DNA from: Usnea hakonensis
Lineage: Eukaryota; Ascomycota; Lecanoromycetes; Lecanorales; Parmeliaceae
DNA: 18,363 nucleotides
Reading direction: 5' to 3'
Assembly (NCBI GenBank): GCA_013423325.1
Contig: BLJB01000327.1
Span: forward strand, 1 to 18,363
The stretch's first letter is position 1. Every line of letters begins with the position of its first letter. Shown here piece after piece: positions 1 through 7,329 of this stretch. Both the position numbers and the translations under genes were made by a program. A model generated the notes under the pieces. That model was not told the origin of the DNA. It worked only from the letters and a program-made list of their open reading frames with translations, and ran no database searches.

Positions 1-170
1 AAGAATAGCAAAGTTACTATGCTAATCGTGCGTATTTCCTGCTATTAGTAGGGTCGACTTGCTGATCGTGCGGATTTCTTGCGAATCGCGCGAATCGCGC
101 GATTCGCAATTTGATATTTAGCAGGAACTTTTCAGATTTGGTGATGACTAGGAGTATTAGAAATAGAAAG
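1..170. other. Less-mutated leader with short direct repeats and an 18-bp palindrome
   Basis: This stretch keeps many CpG, CpA and TpG dinucleotides, unlike the sequence after it. A 22-bp unit at 21-42 recurs at 61-82 with three mismatches (40-bp period). A perfect 18-bp palindrome, GCGAATCGCGCGATTCGC, lies at 90-107, preceded by an extra partial GCGAATCGC at 81-89. No open frame is convincing. It could be the end of a DNA transposon or part of an LTR that begins outside the window; I cannot tell which. Confidence 0.5.
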
Positions 171-299
171 GCCCACCTTTTATCGTTACTAAGAATAGAA
201 GGACCTACCTAGGACCCACTATATCTAGAGATTTCGTAATTAAGAAATATAGACTTCTTATACCACCTTTTTTAAGACCTACTAGCTACCTTAATAATA

Positions 300-673
300 A
301 TCTATCTATTTACTATCTAGACCTTTTTATATATTAAATATTAATTTTATCTTTATATTATCTAAAACTATTATAGACGAGGATTATATTATATTTATAA
401 TAGATAAATTTTTTAAAGTCGTTATATTTATATCTAAGAAATCTACCTTTATTATAATTAAATAGATTATTAAATTATTAAATAAGCTAGTCGAAATTAA
501 CTAGAGTTTATCTAGGACTATAATCTCTAATAAAGATTATAAGTTTATTAGTAAATTATAGAAAATAATCTTTATTATACTAAAAATAAATTTATTATAC
601 TTTATAATATACTATCTATAGATAGATAATATATTAAAGAGATCTAACTAGATAGTAGAAATTACTCTATATT
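300..673 (+). pseudogene. Ty3/gypsy integrase core, RIP-degraded fragment
   Basis: The frame beginning with codon 376 reads as a Ty3/gypsy integrase core (IIDEDYIIF, IIDKFFKV, then a degraded SDRDPRF-like motif ISNKDYKF, then NILKRSN). The catalytic triad is recognisable by spacing: Asp at 403-405, the second Asp position at 529-531 now AAT (Asn), and the Glu position at 637-639 now AAG (Lys). The gaps are 42 and 36 codons, so the DD35E geometry survives while two of three catalytic residues are lost. Several in-frame TAA/TAG codons occur. Homology fades upstream of about 300, although 170-300 is probably the same element. It stops at about 673, where a copia-type LTR begins, which suggests the copia element inserted here. 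Confidence 0.72.
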
Positions 674-792
674 ATATTGAAAGTGGTGGATCACGTAACT
701 TCGTTATATAACTACCACTAGAACATAGTCAAGCTTTCCTTTATAGAGATCTATAGGTAATATAACTACTATATATCCTACCCTATATTTTA
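674..792 (+). repeat. 5' LTR of copia relic 1 (left edge approximate)
   Basis: This short segment interrupts the gypsy integrase. It contains GATCACGTAACTTCGTTA, close to a block in the second copia-type LTR at 9817-9958, and ends TTTTA (probably once TTTCA) three bases before a tRNA-like primer site. The end and the primer site are nearly identical to those of the second LTR (TTTTAATA, then G[G/A]TTATAAGCCC). The left edge is uncertain because the terminal TG may have been mutated; it lies between about 674 and 679. No 3' partner was found in the window. Confidence 0.55.
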
Positions 793-795
793 ATA

Positions 796-807
796 GGTTA
801 TAAGCCC
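796..807 (+). other. Copia relic 1 primer-binding site (initiator tRNA-Met, internal)
   Basis: GGTTATAAGCCC differs by one G-to-A change from GGTTATGAGCCC, the complement of the anticodon stem-loop of eukaryotic initiator tRNA-Met (GGGCTCATAACC). Drosophila copia is known to prime from an internally cleaved initiator tRNA at a comparable site. The single difference is TG to TA, the RIP pattern. Position three bases after the LTR end fits a PBS. Confidence 0.55.
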
Positions 808-808
808 G

Positions 809-2400
809 AGGTTCGCCTTAGTAGTATTCTAGTATACTATAACTATACTAACTATAGCGCCTCTTAGTATAGTAACTACCCTACTATAAAGTACTATAAC
901 GGTAATTTATTTATTTATTAAATAATCTCTTAAAAGTAGAAATTCCTATATATAAATAGTTATTTAGGCCTAAATAATTATAATTTATTATAAATTCGGT
1001 AGCTAGAAAACCCCTAGTTTAATATTAATAATACCGAAGTTTATTAGTACTAAGGTATTACTAAGGCTTACGCGAAATTAATTAATTATATAGCTATCGG
1101 CCCCTAGAAGATTACCTTCCCTACGTAGGATATACTAAATAAAGGGGGAATATACCCTTATTTATATATCGAAAATACTATAAATACGGTAGCGAGTATT
1201 TAGACTCTTAGTCTAAAGTTAATTATATAATATCTATAATAACGGCTAGAAAGAAGCTATACTAACCTCCTAAATCCTAGCTATTAATATAGGTAAGGGC
1301 TTAATCTAAGTAAAGGAGAGATAAGATCTAGCCTCCTCTTTATTCTTTATAAATAGAGGTAAAAGTAGAAGTAAATAATCCTTCGGGCTAATAATCCTAG
1401 CCTCCCTAGCCTCCTCTAAGAAACTAATAGTCTTAAGGCCTAAAGCTTAAAGGTTAGTCTCCCTAGCCTCGCTAGTTTACTCTTAGTAATAAGGCTAAAG
1501 TAGCGCGTAAATAAGCTAAGAAGCTATACTAAAGGGAGAGGAGGCTAAAAAACGTAAAAACCCCTAATCTAAATAGAGATAATAATATATTTACCCTAAA
1601 GCGATCGATAAAAAAAGTAGAATATAACTAAATAAAAATTAATAATCCTACTAAATAATAGAGGAAAAACTTACCTCCCTTAGATATAGATATTATTAAA
1701 GATAACTATAATAAATAAGACTTAGAGGATAAGGATTCTAGTTAAGATAACTTAATTAAGGGAATATTATCTATAAAGGATAGACTAGATAACTCCCTCT
1801 ATTAGACCTTTATACTAATATTACTACTAAACTTAATTCCTACTCCCTCAGCTTTAGCCTATAAAAAGGCCCTTCGTAAATAAAGATCTATACTATATCA
1901 TAAAAATTATAAAGTTAAAAAGGACTTTTTACTTACCCTTAAGATATTATCCTATATTACGAACTATAATATAGATAACGAGTATACTCTAGAATTCTTT
2001 CCTAATTCTATACTTTCTTCTTTATCTATCCCTAAATTAATAATAAAGATACCTTCTAATACTAATCTCTTCGATTTTTAAACTAAACCGCTATTACTAA
2101 TTTTAAAAACTCCGAGTATAAAGACCTTATCCCTAAGGCTAAAGTTTAAATTAGTAGCTCGTAAAGCCCTTTAATATTTAAGTTACTTATCGGGATTATC
2201 CTTATTAGTTTTATTATTATTAGATTTAGATTTAGAATTAGAATTAGATTTAGATCTATCTAAGTTAGAAATATCCTTATCGAAGTCCTCTTCGGAGTTA
2301 GAAATATCCTTATTAAGATCCTTATCAAAATTAGAGTTAGAATTATTAACTCTAATTAAGTTTAAATTAGACTTAGATTTATCCTTATTAAGTTTAGTAC
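809..2400 (+). pseudogene. Copia relic 1, long region upstream of Gag core (unrecognised protein)
   Basis: This 1.6-kb stretch lies between the primer site of copia 1 and its Gag core. Long stretches read open if TAG/TAA are taken as former Gln or Trp codons, which suggests it once coded for an N-terminal extension, but I recognise no domain. The last part (about 2217-2395) is a low-complexity acidic block of Asp/Glu alternating with Leu; the Leu (TTA) codons are probably former Ser (TCA) changed by CpA to TpA. The same low-complexity character continues at 7513-7560, beyond the inserted LTR element, so the two halves were contiguous. CpA and TpG are very rare. It could instead contain an unrelated older insertion. 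Confidence 0.5.
2396..2400. repeat. Target-site duplication AGTAC, left copy
   Basis: AGTAC directly precedes the terminal TG of the LTR at 2401 and recurs at 7513-7517 directly after the terminal CA of the 3' LTR. A 5-bp duplication is typical for LTR retrotransposon integration and fixes both ends of the inserted element. Confidence 0.93.
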
Positions 2401-2583
2401 TGTTACGAGTGTGACTACTTGCAAGGCTGAAGGAGACACGTGCCCTCCTTCCTATTCGGGTTTAGCGCCTTGGCACCTCTCTGCCTATATATCTTTCTCA
2501 TACCTGTACATAGATTTTACCTCCTCATCAATTGAATCCTAGTTATATACCACTATTGACTTGATCTGGTTGTAGTCCTAACA
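2401..2583 (+). repeat. 5' LTR of the inserted element
   Basis: This is a 183-bp direct copy of 7330-7512. It begins TGTTACGAG and ends GTCCTAACA. It differs from the 3' LTR at five positions; each reads TA here and CA in the 3' LTR (two in the GCCTATATA stretch, then in GTTATATACC, ACTATTGAC and TGTAGTCC). The RIP-type changes are therefore all on this copy and all C-to-T on the plus strand. If the self-priming model holds, transcription would start near 2527, leaving a U3 of about 126 bp and a combined R/U5 of about 57 bp. Confidence 0.95.
2527..2537 (+). promoter_or_regulatory. Candidate transcript 5' end acting as self-primer
   Basis: ATCAATTGAAT is the exact reverse complement of 2586-2596. 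In Tf1/sushi-type elements the first 11 nt of the RNA fold back onto the primer site to start reverse transcription. That would place the RNA start at about 2527 (7456 in the 3' LTR). No well-placed TATA box is decisive. The central CAATTG is palindromic, which makes complementarity somewhat easier by chance. Confidence 0.5.
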
Positions 2584-2785
2584 TTATTCAATTGATCCGT
2601 CAATCGTACGATATCGATAATCTACTTATCATTCCGCTCGTATCTCCAGGCGAGCCTAAAGAAGCTGGTAGGGGGGTGTCACCGAGCACCCAGGTATATC
2701 CTAAGCAATATGGAGTGCCCTAGCAACGCCCAAACAATACGGTACTGCTACATTTCGGAGTATGACTGCCGGGAGCAGAGGGGGT
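2584..2785 (+). other. Untranslated leader of the inserted element
   Basis: No open frame is supported here. After the primer-site candidate there is ordinary mixed-composition sequence with a G run at 2671-2676 followed by TGTCACC. That resembles a polypurine tract/LTR junction only superficially and does not match this element's LTR. Confidence 0.4.
2586..2596 (+). other. Candidate self-priming primer-binding site
   Basis: ATTCAATTGAT begins two bases after the 5' LTR ends, where a PBS belongs. It does not begin with TGG as expected for a tRNA 3' end. Instead it is complementary over 11 nt to LTR bases 2527-2537, and the pairing stops on both sides. Both the length of 11 nt and the placement match the self-priming arrangement known from Tf1. 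Confidence 0.6.
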
Positions 2786-2831
2786 ATGGCCGGAGCCTGC
2801 CGTAAGACCTTGCGGGGCCGGAGTATGGCAT
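2786..2831 (+). repeat. 46-bp GC-rich direct repeat, copy 1
   Basis: This unit, starting ATGGCCGGAGCCTGCCGTAA and ending GAGTATGGCAT, recurs at 2920-2965 with one difference (T at 2811, C at 2945). It is GC-rich, in strong contrast to the window as a whole. Function is unknown; in the leader of an LTR element, a packaging or dimerisation signal is conceivable but not shown. Confidence 0.85.
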
Positions 2832-2856
2832 ACCTATATGTGACTGGGGTGTACTA

Positions 2857-3075
2857 GTGAGCCTGCTACAATGGCACGAGAGTGAGCCTGCTACAATGGC
2901 ATGGAAAGGGAGTATGGGCATGGCCGGAGCCTGCCGTAAGACCTCGCGGGGCCGGAGTATGGCATGACTGCATGTGACCGAGTGAGCCTGCTACAATGGC
3001 AAACGGACTACGATCGACCTCTTCACTGAGCATGTCGACAACTGCATGTTAACTAGTGAGCCTGCTTCAATGGCA
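2857..3075 (+). repeat. Four copies of a 20-bp repeat, GTGAGCCTGCTACAATGGCA
   Basis: Exact copies start at 2857, 2882 and 2982, and a one-mismatch copy (CTTCAATGG) at 3056. Spacing is irregular (25, 100 and 74 bp), and the copies interleave with the 46-bp repeat, so the region arose by local duplication of a larger unit. An open frame from 3056 to 3310 begins inside the last copy with GTG, not ATG, and its Pro/Ser-rich product resembles nothing I know; I do not call it a gene. Confidence 0.85.
2920..2965 (+). repeat. 46-bp GC-rich direct repeat, copy 2
   Basis: Second copy of the unit at 2786-2831, 134 bp downstream, with one substitution. It is bracketed by the 20-bp repeats at 2882 and 2982. 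Confidence 0.85.
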
Positions 3076-3249
3076 TAAGACAATGGACGGCAAAGGCGAT
3101 TTTTCTGGTAGTACTGGAGCACCTGTCAACACTACTAAGAGACCACTCTCAACACCCAGTACCAAATACCTCTCAATACTAAGAAAAAAATCGCCTCCTT
3201 CGCCTCCTCCCTTACCTCCTTTTTCGGCTTCCTCTTCGGCCTCCCGATT

Positions 3250-3892
3250 CGGCTACATTCGGTGTACGGCAAGCATGGAGGCAACAGGCAATAAGAATGG
3301 ATTTAACTGAGGAGGATACCGAGCAAGCATGGAAGCATGTTATTAGCCAGGAAACTCAGCCCTACTAAAGCAGTTTCGATTCGGCAATACCTCGGACAAT
3401 GCTCCATTCGTCTTGCTTTCATGGATTCGAGTCATGCAGATCTATTCGCCGAATTTGCGGCCGGAGAAGAATCCACCAAAGGCTCTGACTTCTCAACACC
3501 CACATCAAATAAGGCCTACCACGCATGCTCCCATCATTGATACATGCACGAACACCCTCCGGCACCACTTGATATCACCCCCAGAGTCTTGTTGTCGCCG
3601 ATAGTGGCCTGCACCGAATTCGTCTCCCGGTTTTCACCGTGTTTCTTCGGAGAAAGTTCACTATGCAACAATGGTATATCATTCACTCACTTAGAGTTCG
3701 GTTCGGCTCGGTTCGGTTCGGGAGTATCCAGCCAATAACAGGCCTTCATTCCATGATTTCTTCTCCGCTCAGAAATCGAATATCAAATGGCCATTCCATG
3801 CCAAAATGCCTTTTTGTCAACCATTTCGTCAATCCATAGCCAAATCACTTCATTCCTGAACGCCCTAAATGGTGTGATATCATGCTAGCAAT
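3250..3892 (+). repeat. Internal module A (3' segment repeat)
   Basis: This segment is clearly similar over most of its length to module C (about 6660-7290), and its first part to module B (about 5380-5540). Shared landmarks include GTTTCGATTCGGCAATACCTC, the block TATCACCCCC followed by a GTTGTCGCCG-like stretch and GTGGCCTGCACC, a GTTCG pentamer array (3696-3722, about five units, three in C) and CCTTTTTGTCAACCATTTC. Only short scattered open frames occur, so it looks non-coding or long decayed. Unlike B and C it is not followed by a polypurine tract and LTR. Confidence 0.8.
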
Positions 3893-4193
3893 ACCAGGCA
3901 TCGACACCGTCTCGATCTAGACTACTATCGGTAGACCTCTCCGACAGATTTCTTGGCTTTTCGGATGCAAATCGGAACATGCAAATCGGGGCTCTCTTTC
4001 AGCATGTAAAAGGACTCTAAACTACTCGTCTACACGATTATTCGTGTATCGCCCTCCTAAACAGTGCTCTCATTCCCAGGGCTACAACTCAGCCTCAATA
4101 CCAGATTCGCCCTCCTTATTAGTACTCACAGTCCCTGAGTCCCTGCCCGAGACCCTTGAAGCGATCCTTTTGATAGGCCATTCGCTATTCGTC
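3893..4193 (+). other. Spacer between module A and gag relic
   Basis: About 300 bp without a supported gene. It lacks the polypurine tract and LTR that follow modules B and C. The frame ending at 4430 is open from 4044 but the first 50 codons do not look like Gag; the more likely start is the ATG at 4194. Confidence 0.4.
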
Positions 4194-5173
4194 ATGGCCC
4201 CGAATACAAGAAGCCACCAGGCCTCTGTTGAACCAGAAGGCGGAGAAACAGGCGGAGAACTCGTGCCTACTGCAGGCAATACAGCTGCAATCCCCAGCCT
4301 AATGTCTGGTTTTACAGCCGAACAAGTCTCGTTATTGCAAGCGATGATTTCGGCCCAAATCACCAATAGTAACAAGATCTTAATGATCCAAATGGCAGCG
4401 TTGATGGATGCCAAATTTGGCCCTGAATAGCGCAAATGACGGCACCACTGAACCCACTGTTCGTTAACACTCCCACTCCACAACCTTCAGAGCAGCCAAA
4501 TCAACAGCCGAATTTCCAGCCGGATACCTCTCAGTCTTCTCCTCACGACGAACCAATTCCGCCTGCAAATGATACTACAACCACGCGTTGGAGAGGAGAA
4601 GAGCTAGGGACATTCGATCCTGCAGTAGATAACGTGTACACGTTCACTAATCGCATACATCAAGTGGCCGAGTTACGAGGCCATTTACTCGTCCAATTGA
4701 ATGTTAGCCTACAATTGAGAGGCCTTGCAAAAGACTAGTACGAAGTGGAGCTCGATCCTAATGACAAAATCATGCTTTCTAATACACGCACAATACGAAT
4801 ATAAGTTAATACATTGATTTAACGATTTCGGCTTGCTGCCGTAGATATACTCTACTAACAAATCGATACGGCAGCTAAGAAAGACCCGGTAGCCTTCCTA
4901 TACTAGATCCTTCGTCTCACTAGACATAACAATCGACCTAAGCATAAGCGCCTTACGATTATGTATATCTATTTCGAATCACAGCTCCGAATTAGCCTTA
5001 TTGCTCCAAGATATAACACATCTATTTTAGAGTTTATTAAGCAATTGGAAGGTAGAAAGCATGTATGGTACGACGTATATCAATATTATTATCCTCGCAA
5101 TCTTACTCCGTATCCAAATCCTGCAGCAAAGACTGCTACCGGCCCCACCGGCCTCAAAGGCTTACTTTGTTGA
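4194..5173 (+). pseudogene. gag: Ty3/gypsy-type Gag relic
   Basis: The frame from the ATG at 4194 begins MAPNTRS, a start typical of fungal gypsy Gag proteins, and runs to a TAG at 4428-4430. Similarity continues in another frame from about 4433, so an indel lies near 4430. That second frame is Pro/Gln-rich, then reads WRGEELGTFDPAVDNVYTF from 4589 (compare the fungal Gag W-x-x-D-L-G-x-F-D-P motif). It hits a TAG at 4736-4738 just where related proteins have a Trp-Tyr pair. It carries further stops to about 4900, then is open again from 4961 (SQLRISLIAPRYNTSILEF, QLEGRKHVWYDV), a typical Gag C-terminal part. No zinc knuckle, protease or RT follows. It is dead in its present form. The Gag assignment is by motif memory, without alignment. 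Confidence 0.7.
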
Positions 5174-5379
5174 CCCACATGATCAGGAGGATGACTTGGA
5201 GTATAATCCCCTAAGCGACGGCTACCATGCCTACCCCTCTTTCCAACCTCTAGGGCACCTCGTCGATACGGTAACACTTATGACGGTAGAGGTACTGAAA
5301 TAATGGCCAATTGGACCACTGCAGGCGAAGATCACCGGTGCAATCAAGAAGGATGTACCCACTACCACTGAGGCGATGG
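5174..5379 (+). other. Tail after gag relic
   Basis: No domain seen. Overlapping short frames on both strands (for example one ending near 5303) have no recognisable composition or motif. It leads directly into module B. Confidence 0.35.
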
Positions 5380-5668
5380 CAAGGCATTGACTAAGAAGGA
5401 TACCAAGCAAGCATGAAAGCACTGTCATTGGCCAGGGATTCAGCCCTACCAAATCAGTTTCGATTCGGCAAATCCTCGGATAATGCGCCATTCGGCTTGC
5501 TTTTATGGATCTGGATCCATTCGTGCTTGTTGCAGCAGATTCGCATGCGGAGAAGAAAGCACCAAAAGTACTTATTTTTCAATGGTTTCTTTCTTACCTG
5601 ATTGGTGACACATATAAGGGATATAATTTGGAAGGTTTATTGCTTTCTTAAGGCCTGCGGATATGCCT
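5380..5668 (+). repeat. Internal module B (shortened 3' segment repeat)
   Basis: The start (GGATACCAAGCAAGCATG, then GTTTCGATTCGGCAAATCCTC and GCCATTCGGCTTGC) matches module A, and the end (TTAAGGCCTGCGGATATGCC) matches the end of module C (TTAAGGCATGCGGACATGCC). The middle half of the A/C unit is missing, so B is an internally deleted or diverged copy. It is directly followed by a polypurine tract and a truncated LTR. Confidence 0.78.
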
Positions 5669-5671
5669 TTT

Positions 5672-5683
5672 GAAGGGGGGGGG
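5672..5683 (+). other. Internal polypurine tract
   Basis: GAA followed by nine G, five bases before the truncated internal LTR. It is directly comparable with GA plus ten G at 7315-7326 in front of the intact 3' LTR. In LTR elements this tract primes plus-strand DNA synthesis. Confidence 0.7.
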
Positions 5684-5688
5684 TAAAA

Positions 5689-5766
5689 TATTACGAATGT
5701 GACTACTTCCAGGGTCTGTGGGCATGTGACCTCCTTCCCGTTCGGGCCTAGCGCGTCTTGGTAAAG
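5689..5766 (+). repeat. Truncated, diverged LTR inside the element
   Basis: TATTACGAATGTGACTACTT matches the LTR start TGTTACGAGTGTGACTACTT (TG to TA at the terminus), followed by ACCTCCTTCCCGTTCGGGCC and TAGCGCG matching CCTCCTTCCTATTCGGGTTTAGCGCC. Similarity ends at about 5766, some 80 bp into the 183-bp LTR. The relic differs much more from both intact LTRs than they do from each other, so it is an older family member caught inside the element. Confidence 0.75.
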
Positions 5767-5782
5767 ACTCTTCTTCCATTCC

Positions 5783-6710
5783 GTGACAGATGGCAGCAAC
5801 ACTTCAGTTACTATCATTGCAATAGACGACGATAGCGATCCAGTGGATCCACCATTTAGTAACACACAAAGCCTGCATCAACACCTAATAGTGCAATGCT
5901 CCAAGCCGGTCCTCTTATACACTCGCGTTATCGAGTACCATTTGATACCAAAACCCCTCACGAATCGATCCTTTTACTAGGCCTATCGATACCACTACCA
6001 CTGTAAGATGCACGACTGGTTCTAGAAGCATGAAAAGTACTGCACTGAAGTAGTAGGCCCATAGTAAACACGATATTACGATCCCTCGGAGTACGAAGCA
6101 AAAGCCCAGGAGCTTATTTAACTGGTAAACCAGTTTATTGTAGACTCGTTTAATCCGTCTAGCTATGAAATTATCTAGTATCGATAATAAACGAAGATCC
6201 TTTAGAACCGTATAGACTATATTCGTTAAAGAAGAGGTAAAAAAGCAAGCCGAACAGGCCAGAAAAGAATTAGACGAACAATGGAATCGACTACAGGCCT
6301 TATTCGAGACTCTATAAGCCACTCTACAAGCGAATATGTAACTGCTAGCCACTTAGACAACTTAATAATCCACTCCACCTGCTCCGCACGAGACACCGAA
6401 AAAAGACCCACGGCCACAGCCATCGTACTAGGCCACTGTGGAGGATGATACGGAGCACGGCAACAGCATGCTTAACACCGAGACCATTGCAAAGAGTATA
6501 CCTGAAAGCAGAAGCACTATCTCTTCAATCCCACGGCTGTGCACCACACCATTTTCTGGAGACCCAGCTGCATGCCTCAGCAATGCACTTTACCTTTACC
6601 AGCATGCTCTGAATCTCGCTCACCAGTACACCATGTTTCTCGCCTGGCACGACTTCCTACTCGGCTACATTGAATACACGGAAGGCATGGAGGCCTCAGG
6701 CCAAGGATGA
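5783..6710 (+). pseudogene. Unrecognised acidic/coiled-coil ORF relic
   Basis: One frame from about 5783 has no ATG start. It gives an acidic N-terminal part (SVTIIAIDDDSDPVDPPF), then a His/Cys-containing stretch (YRYHYHCKMHDWF near 5984-6024). It continues with stops that are all TAG or TAA and fit former Gln codons. Near 6225 the reading shifts to another frame, which opens with a charged, probably coiled-coil segment (KEEVKKQAEQARKELDEQW from about 6231), passes a Pro-rich part and runs to a TGA at 6708-6710. The last 90 codons are uninterrupted. Total length would be about 310 residues. I recognise no family; it could be a divergent structural protein of the element or a captured host fragment. 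Its place between an LTR and module C is where gag stands in the previous module. Confidence 0.5.
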
Positions 6711-7290
6711 TTGTTGCACTGCAGCAGGAAGGCTATGTCATTGGTCAGAAACTCAGCCCTATCAAAGTAGTTTCGATTCGGCAATACCTCGGACATAGCG
6801 CCATTCCACTGTTTTCATGAATTTAGGTCATGCAGATCCTCGTTCAAAAAATTGAGGTCCGAGAAAAAGCGACCAAGGGCCCTTACTTCTCAACATTCAA
6901 GTCATATTAGGCCTACCAGGCATGCCCCCATCGTTGATATATGCACGAATGCCTTCCGACACTATCTGGTATCACCCCCGGAGCGTTGCTGTCGCCGGTG
7001 GTGGCCTGCACCAAAATCAGCCTCCGGCATTTGGCGAGATTTCTTCAGAGAAAGTTCATAATGAGGCTCCGCATGAGGCTCCGCATTAAGGTTCGGTTCG
7101 GTTCGGAAGCATCCGGCCAATGAGAGGCCTTCATTCTATGCTTCCTTCTCTGCTCAAAAATCGAGTATCAAATGGTTATTCCGTGCCGAAACACCTTTTT
7201 GTCAACCATTTCATCAATCCATGACCAAATCGCTTCATGCCTGGCGCCCTGGAATGGTATGACATCATGTATGCAACGGATATCGTCTCT
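6660..7290 (+). repeat. Internal module C (3' segment repeat)
   Basis: This is the full-length counterpart of module A (3250-3892) and sits where the 3' untranslated part of an LTR element belongs, ending about 25 bp before the polypurine tract. It contains a tandem duplication of the 12-mer ATGAGGCTCCGC at 7061-7084 and three GTTCG units at 7091-7105, where module A has about five. A number of A/C differences are C/T or G/A, but many are not, so the copies diverged by more than RIP. Confidence 0.8.
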
Positions 7291-7314
7291 TAAGGCATGC
7301 GGACATGCCTTTCT

Positions 7315-7326
7315 GAGGGGGGGGGG
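7315..7326 (+). other. Polypurine tract of the inserted element
   Basis: GA followed by ten G, three bases (TAA) before the 3' LTR. This is the position and composition of the plus-strand primer of LTR retrotransposons; an almost pure G run is unusual but is repeated in the internal relic at 5672-5683. Confidence 0.85.
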
Positions 7327-7329
7327 TAA

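Noticed and set aside
2584..2600. tRNA-type primer site for the inserted element
   Set aside because: No TGG start or recognisable tRNA 3' end complement; the self-complementary site explains the position better.
2661..2690. G run followed by TGTCACC as another polypurine tract/LTR junction
   Set aside because: The sequence after it does not match this element's LTR and no paired copy was seen.
2786..2831. Possible RNA hairpin CCGTAAG/CTTGCGG in the 46-bp repeat
   Set aside because: The loop would be only two to four bases, and the single difference in the second copy breaks a pair instead of preserving it.
3056..3310. Plus-strand open frame of 84 codons as a gene
   Set aside because: It begins with GTG inside a 20-bp repeat, has a low-complexity Pro/Ser stretch and no known motif, and its end overlaps repeat module A.
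4082..4483. Minus-strand open frame of 133 codons
   Set aside because: It lies opposite the gag relic, whose plus-strand product has recognisable Gag motifs; the minus product has none.
5915..6352. Minus-strand open frame of 145 codons, the longest in the window
   Set aside because: Its openness follows from plus-strand TAG/TAA codons reading as CTA/TTA (Leu) on the other strand. The hydrophobic Leu/Val-rich product is a side effect, not a membrane protein.
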